Notes: a model not told the origin generated them from the letters alone. Shown: positions 1-7,981, numbered from the stretch's first letter. The stretch: 64,000 nt of DNA from an uncultured Dehalococcoidia bacterium (GCA_951812535.1 CATOSK010000007.1:62001-126000); one strand, 5' to 3'. Made by a program: numbers and translations.

Positions 1-120
1 GTCCTCATCCTCTACGGACGCCTCACCCCGGACGGCGCAGTCTACGCCCGGCGACTGTCCGTGGCGGACGGCGACGCCTACCTGGCATCATCCTTCCAGG
101 AGAAGTTTGTTGGGGGGTAG
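1..120 (+). CDS. 3' end of an unidentified protein (partial)
   Basis: Frame 1 is open from the window edge to a TAG at 118-120 and encodes the last 39 residues of a protein that starts outside the window. The tail (ending SFQEKFVGG) has no motif I recognise. Codon usage is GC-rich at third positions, as in the neighbouring genes, which supports a real reading frame. Confidence 0.5.
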   Translation, partial: VLILYGRLTPDGAVYARRLSVADGDAYLASSFQEKFVGG

Positions 121-167
121 GGGGTTAATCCTGCTTGAACGGGGCGGGTTTGGTCAGAGACGCAAAG

Positions 168-229
168 AGACCCTGGCGCCGCTTTCGGTGCGGATTCCGG
201 CGATGATGCCGGATCCTGGGCCAGGGTCT
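168..229 (+). terminator. long stem-loop between convergent genes
   Basis: AGACCCTGGC (168-177) pairs with GCCAGGGTCT (220-229) around a loop that can itself fold (TCCGGC/GCCGGA). GAAAAAGG follows on the plus strand, and CTCTTTG follows on the minus strand. It sits between a plus-strand gene end and a minus-strand gene end, so it may act as a bidirectional terminator. The long loop makes this uncertain. Confidence 0.35.
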
Positions 230-261
230 GAAAAAGGGAAGCCGGCGGGCTTCGTCAGGGA

Positions 262-456
262 CTAGCCTGGGTTGTGCTTGTCAATGAACTCCAGCACCCG
301 GGTGTCCAGGTCAGGGCGCCGGTCTTCCAGTACTCCCGAGTCGGCGAAGGCCACGGCCAGGTGGGCGTCCCGCTGGATGTCCTCCCAGTCCGGCTCCAAC
401 TCCAGCTCGTCGCGGAGTTCTTCAAACATTGCAGTCAGAGACTCTCGGTCAAACAT
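262..456 (-). CDS. small acidic hypothetical protein, 64 aa
   Basis: I do not recognise this protein. The ATG at 454-456 is chosen because GGAGGAGG lies about ten bases upstream; the frame stays open further upstream but loses coding character there. The product is acidic and probably helical (LTAMFEELRDELELEPDW), with a middle segment DAHLAVAFADSGV and no membrane segment or cysteines. It is read in the same direction as the Fe-S carrier-like gene upstream but is separated from it by a hairpin terminator at 675-699, so it is probably transcribed alone. Confidence 0.6.
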   Translation of the reverse strand: MFDRESLTAMFEELRDELELEPDWEDIQRDAHLAVAFADSGVLEDRRPDLDTRVLEFIDKHNPG

Positions 457-674
457 CGAAATTATCCAACCTCCTCCAGTAGTTACCGCCGTTACACCCT
501 CCCGGGCAACAGCCAGTACAACGGCGTTTAGTCTAACTCCATTTGCCATCGCTGACAAGGGCAGCAGACCGCCGCCGGGTTCCGTTTTAGGCGGTGCAGT
601 TCGGCAGCTTGTCCCCGTGCAGACGGCGGACGGGAAAGGGTGGTTAGGGAAGTGACTCACCGCCGCCAGCAAAG

Positions 675-699
675 ACGGCCTCCCATTTCGGGAGGCCGT
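675..699 (-). terminator. terminator of the A-type carrier-like gene
   Basis: A perfect 10-bp stem (ACGGCCTCCC / GGGAGGCCGT) has a short loop and, read on the minus strand, is followed by CTTTGC. It lies 40 bases past the stop codon of the gene at 740-1111. Confidence 0.6.
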
Positions 700-739
700 T
701 CCAGTTCTCGGATAACCCGGGGATCCCCCGGTTTGGGTC

Positions 740-1111
740 CTAGTGACCGCTTCCGCAACCGCAGCCACCGCCGCCGCAGCCACATCCACCGCCACCACTG
801 CCGCATCCGCAGCCGCCGCCGCTGGCAAACATGGGGTTGTTGATGACGAAGCCGACCTGTCCGCCGAAGTTCTCGACGTAGTCAATGGTCGCCTCTTCCA
901 GGAAGGGGGCGCTGTCGGAGTCCATCAGGAAATCGACCCCGTCCATCTTCAGGACCGTGTCGTCGGGCTGGAATTCGTTTTCCATGGTCAGCATGTACTG
1001 CAGGCCGCCGTGCTCGGATGGCATGGCCACCACGCGCAGGGCATTGGTGCTTTCACCTTCCTGCTCGATGACTTCCTTGAGTTTTTCGATTGCCACCGCG
1101 GTAACTTCCAT
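740..1111 (-). CDS. HesB/IscA-like A-type Fe-S carrier with Cys-Gly tail
   Basis: The 123-aa protein matches the HesB/IscA/ErpA fold: an N-terminal helix and the VTxxAIEKLKEVI start, a LQYML strand, and a C-terminal Cys-Gly segment. A-type carriers normally bind the cluster with three cysteines. Here the first position (usually GGCSG) reads EHGG, with His34. The C-terminal CGCG (C101, C103) is kept and is followed by two further Cys-Gly groups (C110, C112, C117, C119) and a final His. The ATG at 1109-1111 has AGGGAG upstream. The protein may therefore bind a cluster or metal in a non-standard way. The family call is fairly safe; the role as a carrier is inferred. Confidence 0.75.
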   Translation of the reverse strand: MEVTAVAIEKLKEVIEQEGESTNALRVVAMPSEHGGLQYMLTMENEFQPDDTVLKMDGVDFLMDSDSAPFLEEATIDYVENFGGQVGFVINNPMFASGGGCGCGSGGGGCGCGGGGCGCGSGH

Positions 1112-1262
1112 CTCGTCTCGCTCCCTGTGAGGCCATTAACAGGCTTTTAAATTGTGGTTCGGCGCCGAAAGGCGGACTTACGCCAGCCTGAGACTGAAAG
1201 TAAGGCTAACACACGGCCTTCGTCTCAGTCAATTTGACCGGCGGAAGGCAGCTGCCGGGTGC

Positions 1263-1754
1263 TTACAGGATCTCCTTGCCGCAGAACATGCGCTCCAGGC
1301 CGTACTTGCGGCTGCCCAGGACTCCGATAATGCCGGCGCAGATGAACCAGAGAATGGTGACCTCGCCGCCGTGGGCCACGAAGGCATTCCCGCCATCGGG
1401 AGGATTGGGATACAAATGAGGCCAGGGCCACACCGGACTGAGGGCTGCGTGCACCCCGAAATACGCGATAATCATGGTGACCACCAGCGCGCCGGCGCCC
1501 AACCGGGTCAGAACGCCGAAGGCGATGAGGAAGGCCGCGATGAGCTCCACCCATCCGGCAACGTCAACCAGCGCCCCGAGGCCGTTGGGGTTTGCCCCGG
1601 CGGGGAAGCCCCAGAGCAGGAACGCCTTCTGTGCCCCGTGCAGCGCCACCAGGAAGGCGAATATCAACCGGAAGAGCAGGTAGAACTCGTCAGTAAATTT
1701 CCCGAGTATCCCTCCGAATATCCCGTTGTCTCCCGAACCTGTCATTGCAGCCAC
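1263..1754 (-). CDS. DoxX family membrane protein
   Basis: The 163-aa product has four hydrophobic segments with the DoxX pattern: LFRLIFAFLVALHGAQK near residue 30, then AGWVELIAAFLIAFGVLTRLGA, a third segment VTMIIAYFGVHAA and a last one near the C-terminus. GTG at 1752-1754 is preferred because GAGGAGAG lies about eight bases upstream; the ATG three codons later is too far from it. The same frame runs open to 2015, but that extension has no membrane or family character. DoxX proteins are quinone- or thiosulfate-associated or of unknown function, so the substrate cannot be told. Confidence 0.75.
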   Translation of the reverse strand: MAAMTGSGDNGIFGGILGKFTDEFYLLFRLIFAFLVALHGAQKAFLLWGFPAGANPNGLGALVDVAGWVELIAAFLIAFGVLTRLGAGALVVTMIIAYFGVHAALSPVWPWPHLYPNPPDGGNAFVAHGGEVTILWFICAGIIGVLGSRKYGLERMFCGKEIL

Positions 1755-2086
1755 GGTTACACTCTCCTCTAACTTTGGACTTGTGGTCGCCTTTCCCCGG
1801 AGCATTCCCGGAAAGTCCAGCCTCAGCCGCCGCTTCAATCCCGAATCCGGGGTGGCCTGAAGCAGGGCAGGGTTGCCGGACAGGGGCGTTGCCAGGGGTG
1901 TTGAAAGGTCGGCGGCGTCGGAAACCTCCCCTTTGTGGCGAGGCTGCTTGGTGACTATCATACCACCCCCCTTGGGCAGGATTGAGTCCAGGCGAGGGTT
2001 GGCGGATTCCCGCAATTCCCGGTTTTGTAGAAGCAGGCCCGGTCCCTTGACTCAGCGGCCCCGCATCTTCCGATTCCCCGGGAAAA
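1755..2086. other. non-coding spacer
   Basis: I see no gene here. A minus-strand frame continuous with doxX crosses it, but it has no ribosome-binding site at its far end and no recognisable protein. The stretch ends at the miniature transposon that begins at 2087. Confidence 0.45.
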
Positions 2087-2242
2087 CAGGGCTATCGCAT
2101 GAATTCTGACTCGGTCCTTTCACCTATCCTCCCGTCATTCCCGCGCAGGCGGGAATCCAGACCCCCGTCGTATGTTCCCCACAGTATCGTGTTGACCGTT
2201 CCCTGGAAGTTTGACCAATTTGACACTCATGCGATTGCCCTG
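2087..2242 (+). mobile_element. MITE-like element, copy A (156 bp)
   Basis: The element starts CAGGGCTATCGCATGA and ends with the inverted form TCATGCGATTGCCCTG, giving terminal inverted repeats of about 16 bp with one or two mismatches. It is flanked by a perfect 10-bp direct repeat, CCCGGGAAAA, at 2077-2086 and 2243-2252, as expected for a target-site duplication. No coding capacity. The REP-like palindrome (core TTCCCGCGCAGGCGGGAA) sits inside it. A second copy lies at 3500-3688 in the same orientation on the other side of the acyl-CoA dehydrogenase gene. Confidence 0.75.
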
Positions 2243-2360
2243 CCCGGGAAAAGCATTTCTGTTGAGGGGGTTTTTCGGTTGGTCTATACTAGCGGAGCGC
2301 CGGGGAGCCAGTGCGTCAACAGCCAGATGCGCCGGAGCGATTCAGAACCGGGGGGATGAA

Positions 2361-3497
2361 ATGGACCTGGGACTCACCGAAGTCCAGCAGATGTTGAAGA
2401 ACAGCGCCCGCGAGTTCCTGTCCCAGGAATGCCCGCTTACCCTGGTGCGCGAGATGGAAGAGGACGCGCGGGGCTACACCGACGATCTGTGGCGGCAGGT
2501 GGTCGGGCTGGGCTGGACCGGCCTGGCTTTCCCGGAACAGTACGGCGGCACCGGCGGGGACTTCATGGACCTGGCGGTCCTGCTGGAGGAGACCGGCCGC
2601 GCCCTCATGCCGGGTCCGCTGGCATCCACCGTGGTGCTGGGCGGTCTGACAGTGCTGGATGCCGGCTCCGGCGCCCAGAAGCAGGAAGTCCTGACGGGCG
2701 TTTGCGCGGGGGAGACCCGCATGACCCTCGCGCTCACCGAGCCGTCGGCAACGCTGGAACCCTCCGGCGTCGAGACCACCGGCACTCCCGACGGTGACGG
2801 GTTCCGCCTCAACGGGACCAAGCTCTTCGTCCCCGACGCCCACGCCGCCAGCCTGTTGCTGGTGGCGGCCAGGACCGGCGAAGGGGGGAATGACCCGGAG
2901 CAGGGAATCACCGTTTTCCTTCTCGACCCCGCCACCGCCGGGGTGACGGTCCGGCAGCTCAACAGCATCGCTTCCGACCGGCTCTGCGAAATCACGCTGG
3001 ACAACGTCCGGGCACCCGCGAACGCCGTGCTGGGCGAGGCGGGCCAGGGCTGGCCCATTGTCCAGCGGGCTGTCCAGCGGGCGATAACGGCCCAGTGTCT
3101 CCAGATGGTCGGCGGGGCGGATGCCGTGCTGGACATGACGGTGGAGTACGTCAAGCAGCGCACCCAGTTCGGCCGTCCCGTGGGCAGCTTCCAGGCGGTG
3201 CAGCACCATTGCTCGAACATGGCCACCGACGTGGAAGGGAGCCGCCATATTGCCTACCAGGCAGCGTGGCGGTTGTCCCAGGACTTGAACGCCGGCCGCG
3301 AGGTGGCCATGGCCAAGGCCTGGGTCAGCGGAGCCTACCAGCGGGTCTGTTCCACGGCCCACCAGTGCCACGGGGCCATCGGGTTCACCAGGGAGCACAA
3401 CCTGCAGCTGTACACCCGCCGCGCCAAGGTGCAGGAGTTGAGCTACGGCGACGCCCACTTCCACAAGGAACTGGCCCTGCAGCACATCGACGACTGA
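2361..3497 (+). CDS. acyl-CoA dehydrogenase
   Basis: The 378-aa flavoprotein probably oxidises an acyl-CoA to the 2-enoyl-CoA. It shows the ACAD layout: N-terminal helical domain (LTEVQQMLKNSAREFL), the YGGTGGDFMDLAVLLEETGR helix, middle beta domain (MTLALTEP, FRLNGTKLFVPDA), and C-terminal helical domain (QFGRPVGSFQAVQHH). Near the C-terminus GAIGFTREHNLQLYTRR carries a Glu where the catalytic base sits in many members. ATG 2361 follows a G-rich ribosome-binding site. The gene stands alone between two copies of the same miniature transposon, and its stop codon is two bases from the second copy. The acyl substrate is unknown. Confidence 0.85.
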   Translation: MDLGLTEVQQMLKNSAREFLSQECPLTLVREMEEDARGYTDDLWRQVVGLGWTGLAFPEQYGGTGGDFMDLAVLLEETGRALMPGPLASTVVLGGLTVLDAGSGAQKQEVLTGVCAGETRMTLALTEPSATLEPSGVETTGTPDGDGFRLNGTKLFVPDAHAASLLLVAARTGEGGNDPEQGITVFLLDPATAGVTVRQLNSIASDRLCEITLDNVRAPANAVLGEAGQGWPIVQRAVQRAITAQCLQMVGGADAVLDMTVEYVKQRTQFGRPVGSFQAVQHHCSNMATDVEGSRHIAYQAAWRLSQDLNAGREVAMAKAWVSGAYQRVCSTAHQCHGAIGFTREHNLQLYTRRAKVQELSYGDAHFHKELALQHIDD

Positions 3498-3499
3498 GC

Positions 3500-3688
3500 C
3501 AGGGCTATCGCATGAAGTCTGACTCGATCCTTTCACCACTTCTCCCGTCATTCCCGCGCAGAGCCTGCCCCCGCGTAGGCGGGGGCGGGAATCCAGACCC
3601 CCGTCTTCTGTTCTCCGCAGTATCGTGTTGGCCATTCATTGGCCATTCAATGGAAGCTTGACCAAATGGCACTCATGCAATCGCCCTG
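3500..3688 (+). mobile_element. MITE-like element, copy B (189 bp)
   Basis: This copy has the same termini and orientation as that at 2087-2242 (CAGGGCTATCGCATGA ... TGCAATCGCCCTG). It is longer for two reasons: an extra unit of about 24 bp with core CCCGCGTAGGCGGG sits inside the REP palindrome (about 3562-3585), and a short GGCCATTCATT-type duplication lies near the 3' end. No clear target duplication remains. It begins two bases after the acyl-CoA dehydrogenase stop codon, so it may also shape the transcript end. Confidence 0.7.
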
Positions 3689-3794
3689 AGCTGCCCAGCC
3701 AACCCCCGACGCCCGCCAGATGATTGGTGTATAGTGGGGCCAAAGGGACGCCTCGTCCGTCCCTTGTCTCTCTCTCAAAAGGAGGTGGCGAAAA

Positions 3795-4055
3795 GTGAAC
3801 GCTGATAAGCTGGTCTTCCTGGGGTTGCTGGCCTTGGGCGCGAGCCTCGTCGTTGTGGGACTCTTTATTCCTTTCGGAATGGTGGGCATCGTGTTGTTGG
3901 GAGTCGGCGGGCTGATTATCGCCGGAACTCTCATGAGGTCGGGCCGGCGGGTACATGGGCACCGCCGCGACAGGCAGTCGGAAATCTATGCCAACGCGGC
4001 CCAGAGAGGCGACACAGCCTTCTTTGCCAATCCGCCAGACGGTCCCCTGCCCTGA
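3795..4055 (+). CDS. small two-helix membrane protein, 86 aa
   Basis: I do not recognise the family. Two hydrophobic helices (LVFLGLLALGASLVVVGLF, then a glycine-rich IVLLGVGGLIIAGTLM) form a hairpin at residues 5-47. A basic segment (RSGRRVHGHRRDRQ) and a polar cytoplasmic tail follow, so the C-terminus is likely inside. GTG 3795 is chosen because AAAAGGAGGTGG lies just upstream. The HIT gene follows 47 bases later and may share its transcript. Confidence 0.7.
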   Translation: MNADKLVFLGLLALGASLVVVGLFIPFGMVGIVLLGVGGLIIAGTLMRSGRRVHGHRRDRQSEIYANAAQRGDTAFFANPPDGPLP

Positions 4056-4102
4056 ACCCTTTCGCATCTCTTGCTTTTGCAGCACCCGGAGGTAACCAAA
4101 CC

Positions 4103-4456
4103 GTGACCACCAGTTCATCCGTCTTTTCCGACATCGCCCGCGACCCGCTGAATCCGGCCGCCATTTACCGGGATGACCAGGTAATCGTCGTCCGGGACAT
4201 AAACCCGCAGGCGCCGGTCCACCTGCTCATCATCCCCATAATGCCCCTGACCAGCCTGGCCCAGATCGGCCCCAACCAGGAGCAGATGATCGGCCACATG
4301 TTCGTCGTCGCCGAGGAAATGGCGCGGCGGGAGGGCGTGACCGGCAGCGGCTTCCGGCTGATCGTCAACCAGGGCGACGACGCCGGGCAGGAGATCGCCC
4401 ACCTGCACATGCACCTGCTGGGCGGCCAGAAGCTGGGCGGCCTGGTCGGTTCCTAG
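4103..4456 (+). CDS. HIT family hydrolase (HinT-like)
   Basis: The 117-aa protein is a typical histidine-triad nucleotide hydrolase: FSDIARDPLNPAAIYRDD at the N-terminus, HLLIIP in the core and the catalytic triad HLHMHLLGG near residue 106. HinT proteins hydrolyse AMP-lysine and other nucleoside phosphoramidates; related HIT proteins cleave dinucleoside polyphosphates. GTG 4103 has GGAGGTAACC in front. Fourteen bases downstream is a YqeK-like Ap4A hydrolase candidate, so the pair may serve dinucleotide turnover. The HIT call is secure; the exact substrate is inferred. Confidence 0.9.
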   Translation: MTTSSSVFSDIARDPLNPAAIYRDDQVIVVRDINPQAPVHLLIIPIMPLTSLAQIGPNQEQMIGHMFVVAEEMARREGVTGSGFRLIVNQGDDAGQEIAHLHMHLLGGQKLGGLVGS

Positions 4457-4470
4457 GCCGGTTCGTCCCA

Positions 4471-5070
4471 ATGGCCGGATTTGCCAGCCAGATCGAGGGC
4501 AGGGTCGCCACCCTGTCCGCGAAACTTCAGGCCCACCTGGAGCGCACCGCCGGGGTGGCCGCAGACCTGGCTCCGCGGCATGGAGTTGACGTTGAGCGCG
4601 CCCGTCTCGGTTCCCTGGCCCACGACGTGGCCAAGGCCATGCCCAGGGAGGAACTGCTGCGGCAGGCCGCCCGTTTCCAGCTTCCGGTGAACATGGTGGA
4701 ACGGAACAATCCGGGCCTGCTCCACGGCCCCGTCGGCGCGGAACTGCTGAAGAACGAGGACGGCATCGAGGACCAGTCAATCTGCGAAGCCGTCTGCTGG
4801 CATACCTTCGCGCACCCCGACCTGGACGACCTGGGGAAGGTGGTCTTCCTGGCCGACAAGCTCGACCCCGCCAAGATCAAGCGGTATCCGTTCCAACCCC
4901 ATCTCCTCGAGGTGGCCCGGGACGACCTGGACCAGGCGGTCCTGGAGTTCGTCACCTGGCAGATTGCCGCAGTAATGGCGGCAGGCAAGATGGTCCACCC
5001 GCTGATGGTGGAGGCCCGCAACCATCTCATCGCCGCGGGTATCAACACTCCCGCGGGGAATCCGGCATGA
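4471..5070 (+). CDS. YqeK-like HD-domain phosphohydrolase
   Basis: The 199-aa protein carries an HD metal site like that of YqeK, the symmetrical Ap4A hydrolase: an early His in HLERTAG, the HD pair in SLAHDVAK, LLHGPVGA, CWHTFAHP and ADKLDP. YqeK enzymes split Ap4A to two ADP. The family usually follows nadD and rsfS, which are absent here; instead it follows a HIT gene by 14 bases. Its stop codon overlaps the start of the next gene (ATGA), so the three genes look like one operon. Confidence 0.75.
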   Translation: MAGFASQIEGRVATLSAKLQAHLERTAGVAADLAPRHGVDVERARLGSLAHDVAKAMPREELLRQAARFQLPVNMVERNNPGLLHGPVGAELLKNEDGIEDQSICEAVCWHTFAHPDLDDLGKVVFLADKLDPAKIKRYPFQPHLLEVARDDLDQAVLEFVTWQIAAVMAAGKMVHPLMVEARNHLIAAGINTPAGNPA

Positions 5071-6050
5071 AGTTCGGTCTGAACCTGGGTGGGGGCAACC
5101 TGCCCCACGAGTCCAGGGAAGAGGCGATGGAAGGCCGGCTGGCCAAGTCCCGCCTGGCATACCGGTACGGCTACGCTTCGCTGTGGAGCGGCGCCGGATA
5201 CCTCAACAACGACTTTCATCCCATGCTCCTGCTTTCCCGGGCGGCGGCGGAAGCCCCCGGCCTGGAGCTGGGGATGGTCGCCCTGCTGCCCCTGTACCAT
5301 CCGTTGGAAGCCGCCGAGCAGATTTCGACGCTGGACGTGATCAGCGGCGGACGGTTCGTGCTGGCTCCGGCCCTGGGCTGGCGGGACTTCCAGTTCGACG
5401 GGTTCGGCATTCCCAAGTCCGAGCGCCTCTCCCGGTTCCGGGAAGTCCTGCAGGTGATGAAGCTCTTCTGGACCGAGGACCGGGTAAGCCACGAAGGGAA
5501 GCACTTCCAGATAGGAGACGTCCCCGGCGCGGGCAAGACCCTCCAGCAGCCCTACCCCCGGATATTGATCGCCGCCAACCAGGACCGGGGCGTGGCCAGG
5601 GCGGCACGGCAGGGGGACGGCTGGCTGATCAGCTCCCGCTCCACCCTTCCCACCATCGCCCGGCAGGTGGAGCTCTACCGTCAAACCGCGCAGGAAGCGG
5701 GTAGGCCCAGTTACATCTCAGCATGGCGCGAAATGTTCATCGCCGAGACCCGGGAGGAGGCAATCCGGTTAGCCCGTCCCCACGTGGAGTGGCTCTACCA
5801 GGACCGGGCGGCGTCGGGTCACAGCGACGAGCTGCCCCAGGCGGACCGGATCGACGTCGGGTTCGAGCAGGTGCTGGAGGGCCGGTTCATCATCGGCAGC
5901 CCGGACGAATGCGCCGCGGAGATAGAGAAATACCAGGCCCTGGGCATCGAGGAGCTGGTCCTGCGCTGCCAGTGGCCCGGCATGAGCAACGAAGACTCCC
6001 TCCGGGCGGTGGAGCTGTTCGGGGAAGAGGTGTTGCCCCGGTTCGGGTAG
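5067..6050 (+). CDS. LLM-class (luciferase-like) flavin oxidoreductase
   Basis: The 327-aa protein has the luciferase-like monooxygenase TIM-barrel pattern: MKFGLNLGGGNLP, YRYGYASLWSG, the ISTLDVISGGRFVLAPALGW strand-turn and the region SERLSRFREVLQVMKLFW typical of F420- or FMN-dependent members. The C-terminal part (RFIIGSPDECAAEIEKY) is also standard for the family. It probably oxidises or reduces a small organic substrate with a bound flavin or F420. Its ATG overlaps the yqeK-like stop codon by four bases, which indicates translational coupling. Substrate and cofactor cannot be read from the sequence. Confidence 0.85.
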   Translation: MKFGLNLGGGNLPHESREEAMEGRLAKSRLAYRYGYASLWSGAGYLNNDFHPMLLLSRAAAEAPGLELGMVALLPLYHPLEAAEQISTLDVISGGRFVLAPALGWRDFQFDGFGIPKSERLSRFREVLQVMKLFWTEDRVSHEGKHFQIGDVPGAGKTLQQPYPRILIAANQDRGVARAARQGDGWLISSRSTLPTIARQVELYRQTAQEAGRPSYISAWREMFIAETREEAIRLARPHVEWLYQDRAASGHSDELPQADRIDVGFEQVLEGRFIIGSPDECAAEIEKYQALGIEELVLRCQWPGMSNEDSLRAVELFGEEVLPRFG

Positions 6051-6078
6051 AGGCCCTTCCCCCTTTTATCTCGATTTT

Positions 6079-6115
6079 CCCCGTCATCCCCGCGTAGGCG
6101 GGGACCCAGACCCCG
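6079..6115. repeat. REP-like palindromic repeat
   Basis: A GTCATCCC CGCGTAGG CGGGG-type palindrome followed by ACCCAGACCCCG. The same unit occurs at 20634-20672. Close relatives with TTCCCGC/GCGGGAA arms lie at 2130, 12526, 32508 and 41821. It sits 29 bases past the LLM gene stop codon and may protect or end that transcript. Confidence 0.75.
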
Positions 6116-6280
6116 ACAAGTCCTTCCGACGACCGCCGGCCCCTAAGCGCAACTTAGCAATCATCCTGCTTCTCGATGGGGCCTTCCACCAGCCGGTCTC
6201 CGCTCCGGGCTGGCAATATAGCCGCCGCCGATTTGCCGGCTTAAATCCGAATATTCGTTCCAAATCGTTGCCGAATCGCG

Positions 6281-6310
6281 TTGACATGCGTAGAACGGCA
6301 GTTCTATACT
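6281..6310 (+). promoter_or_regulatory. sigma70-type promoter with internal operator
   Basis: TTGACA (6281-6286) and TATACT (6305-6310) are separated by 18 bases. Most of the spacer is a perfect inverted repeat, TAGAACGGCAGTTCTA (6291-6306), that overlaps the -10 box. A repressor bound there would block the promoter. The half-site GTGATAGAAC recurs at about 6322-6331. The first gene downstream encodes a small HTH protein, so autoregulation is a reasonable guess. Confidence 0.7.
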
Positions 6311-6352
6311 CCAGTTGTCACGTGATAGAACATTTATTCGGAGTATTGAGCG

Positions 6353-6682
6353 ATGGTCAGCATTTCAGCCGAAACCCCGACAGTTGACTCGGTCCCGGAG
6401 TTCTGCTTCTACGAGGACACCGGATGCGAAATCTCGGATTCATGCCTCAACTGCCCCCTCCCCCGCTGCAAGCATGACGACCCGGTGTGGTACCAGAAGA
6501 ACCGCCGCCTGGCCAGGGACTGGAAGATGGTCAGCGCCATTCAGCAGGAGCAGTTGACGCCGGAAGAAGCGGCGGAGCGGTTTTCCATAACGATCCGCAC
6601 CGTCTTCCGGAGGATTGAGCGGTGCCGGGAGGCCATGACCAACCTGGAAACCCAGCGGGAATTGGGAATGTTTGCCGCCTAG
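6353..6682 (+). CDS. small Cys-cluster plus helix-turn-helix protein
   Basis: The 109-aa protein has two parts. Residues 18-40 hold five cysteines (C18, C25, C31, C34, C39) in CFYEDTGCEISDSCLNC and PRCKHD, suitable for binding a metal or Fe-S cluster. Residues 65-95 form a helix-turn-helix (LTPEEAAERFSITIRTVFRRI). It looks like a small metal- or redox-sensing regulator. The promoter at 6281-6310 contains an operator-like inverted repeat, and a hairpin terminator follows at 6739-6770, so the gene is probably a single autoregulated unit. I know no named family; the sensing role is inferred. Confidence 0.7.
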   Translation: MVSISAETPTVDSVPEFCFYEDTGCEISDSCLNCPLPRCKHDDPVWYQKNRRLARDWKMVSAIQQEQLTPEEAAERFSITIRTVFRRIERCREAMTNLETQRELGMFAA

Positions 6683-6738
6683 CCCGGACAATTCCCGGTT
6701 CGACAACCGTTCTTATCTATCAAGAGGGTCGATCATAA

Positions 6739-6770
6739 GACGATGGCCCGGAACATTCCGAGCCATCGTC
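6739..6770. terminator. bidirectional terminator
   Basis: GACGATGGC (6739-6747) pairs with GCCATCGTC (6762-6770). The plus strand continues CTTTATCC and the minus strand TTATGATC. It lies between the convergent HTH gene and acyl-CoA dehydrogenase gene. Confidence 0.65.
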
Positions 6771-6808
6771 CTTTATCCAACCGGCGTCAGATTGCGACGC
6801 CTGCCCCA

Positions 6809-7981
6809 TCACCGGGGCATTCCCAACCCCCTCCCGGCGATGATGTTCCGCTGGACCTCGGAGGTGCCGGCGGCAATCTTGTGGGAGAAGGCGATCATCC
6901 AGTGCTCCTGGAGACGCCCTTTCAGAGGCGCCCGCTCTTCATTCCGGCCCAGGGCCCCGTACATGCCGAGGATTTCCAGGGCCGAGTTGGCGCTGCGCTG
7001 GAGGGTCTCGCTGCCGAATACCTTGCTGATGGACGCTTCCTTGTTGGGGACTTGCCCCTCGCCCTGCAGATAGGCCACGTTGTAGGCCATCAGGCGGGCA
7101 ACCTCGCACTCGATGTACCGGTCGGCCAGCTCGTTCCGCACCCAGGGCGTCTGGACCAGCGGGCGCCCGTCCCGGCTGGCCTCCGATGCATAGTCCCTCG
7201 TTTCGTCCAGGAGCCTCCGGGCGATGGCCGAGTAGTCGATGCCGGAACGCTCGAAGTCCAGCAGGGTCACCGCCACGTACCAGCCCCGGTTCTCCTCTCC
7301 CACCACGTTCCGCCGCGGCACCCGCACGTTGTCGAATACGACCTCGTTGAACTCGTGCCCGCCGGCCATGTTAATGACCGGGCGGACCTGGATTCCCGGG
7401 GTCTTCATGTCCACCAGGATGAAGCTGATCCCCCGGTGCTTGGGCGCCTCGGTGTCGGTGCGGGCCAGGCACATTATCCAGTCGGCCCGGTGGGCCAGGG
7501 TGGTCCAGATCTTGGAGCCGTTGATGACGAAGTCGTCGCCGTCCACCACGGCCCGCGTGCTCAGGGAGGCTAGGTCGGAGCCGGACTCGGGTTCGCTGTA
7601 TCCCTGGCACCATTGGACTTCCGCCCGGGCGATGGGCGGAAGGTGTGCCTGCTTCTGCTCCTCTGACCCGTGAATCATCAGGGTCGGGCCGAGCATCCTG
7701 ACGCCGAAGATGTCCCGTCCCGGGGCGCGCAGGTAGGCCAGCTCCTCGTTGTAGATGGCCGACCGGACCGGAGAGGCGTCCTGCCCTCCATATTCCCCGG
7801 GCCAGTGCATCGTCAGCCAGCCCTTCCGGGCCAGCTTCTGCCGCATATCCTGGGTGAACTCCCAGTCCCATTCCTCGGGCCAGCGCCCGCCGCCCTCCCA
7901 ATCGTCGGGCAGCTCCTGCTGCACAAAGGAGCGCAGTTCCTGCCGGAAGGCGTCGTCCTCGGGAGTAAACTTGAACTCCAC
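6809..7981 (-). CDS. acyl-CoA dehydrogenase
   Basis: The 390-aa protein is a full-length acyl-CoA dehydrogenase: MEFKFTPEDDAFRQELRSF, WPGEYGGQDASPV, the FAD/substrate segment QGYSEPESGSDLASLST, WTTLAHRADW in the beta domain, and a C-terminal IAAGTSEVQRNIIAGRGLGMPR, the usual end of this subgroup. The GTG at 7979-7981 has AGGAGC upstream. Unlike the enzyme at 2361 it has a long N-terminal arm and is the type often found in steroid or branched-chain acyl-CoA pathways. It faces the HTH gene across a shared terminator. Substrate unknown. Confidence 0.9.
   Translation of the reverse strand: MEFKFTPEDDAFRQELRSFVQQELPDDWEGGGRWPEEWDWEFTQDMRQKLARKGWLTMHWPGEYGGQDASPVRSAIYNEELAYLRAPGRDIFGVRMLGPTLMIHGSEEQKQAHLPPIARAEVQWCQGYSEPESGSDLASLSTRAVVDGDDFVINGSKIWTTLAHRADWIMCLARTDTEAPKHRGISFILVDMKTPGIQVRPVINMAGGHEFNEVVFDNVRVPRRNVVGEENRGWYVAVTLLDFERSGIDYSAIARRLLDETRDYASEASRDGRPLVQTPWVRNELADRYIECEVARLMAYNVAYLQGEGQVPNKEASISKVFGSETLQRSANSALEILGMYGALGRNEERAPLKGRLQEHWMIAFSHKIAAGTSEVQRNIIAGRGLGMPR

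Noticed and set aside
1755..2015. N-terminal extension of the DoxX gene
   Set aside because: The frame is open, but its translation has no family character, and a good ribosome-binding site lies directly before the inner GTG.
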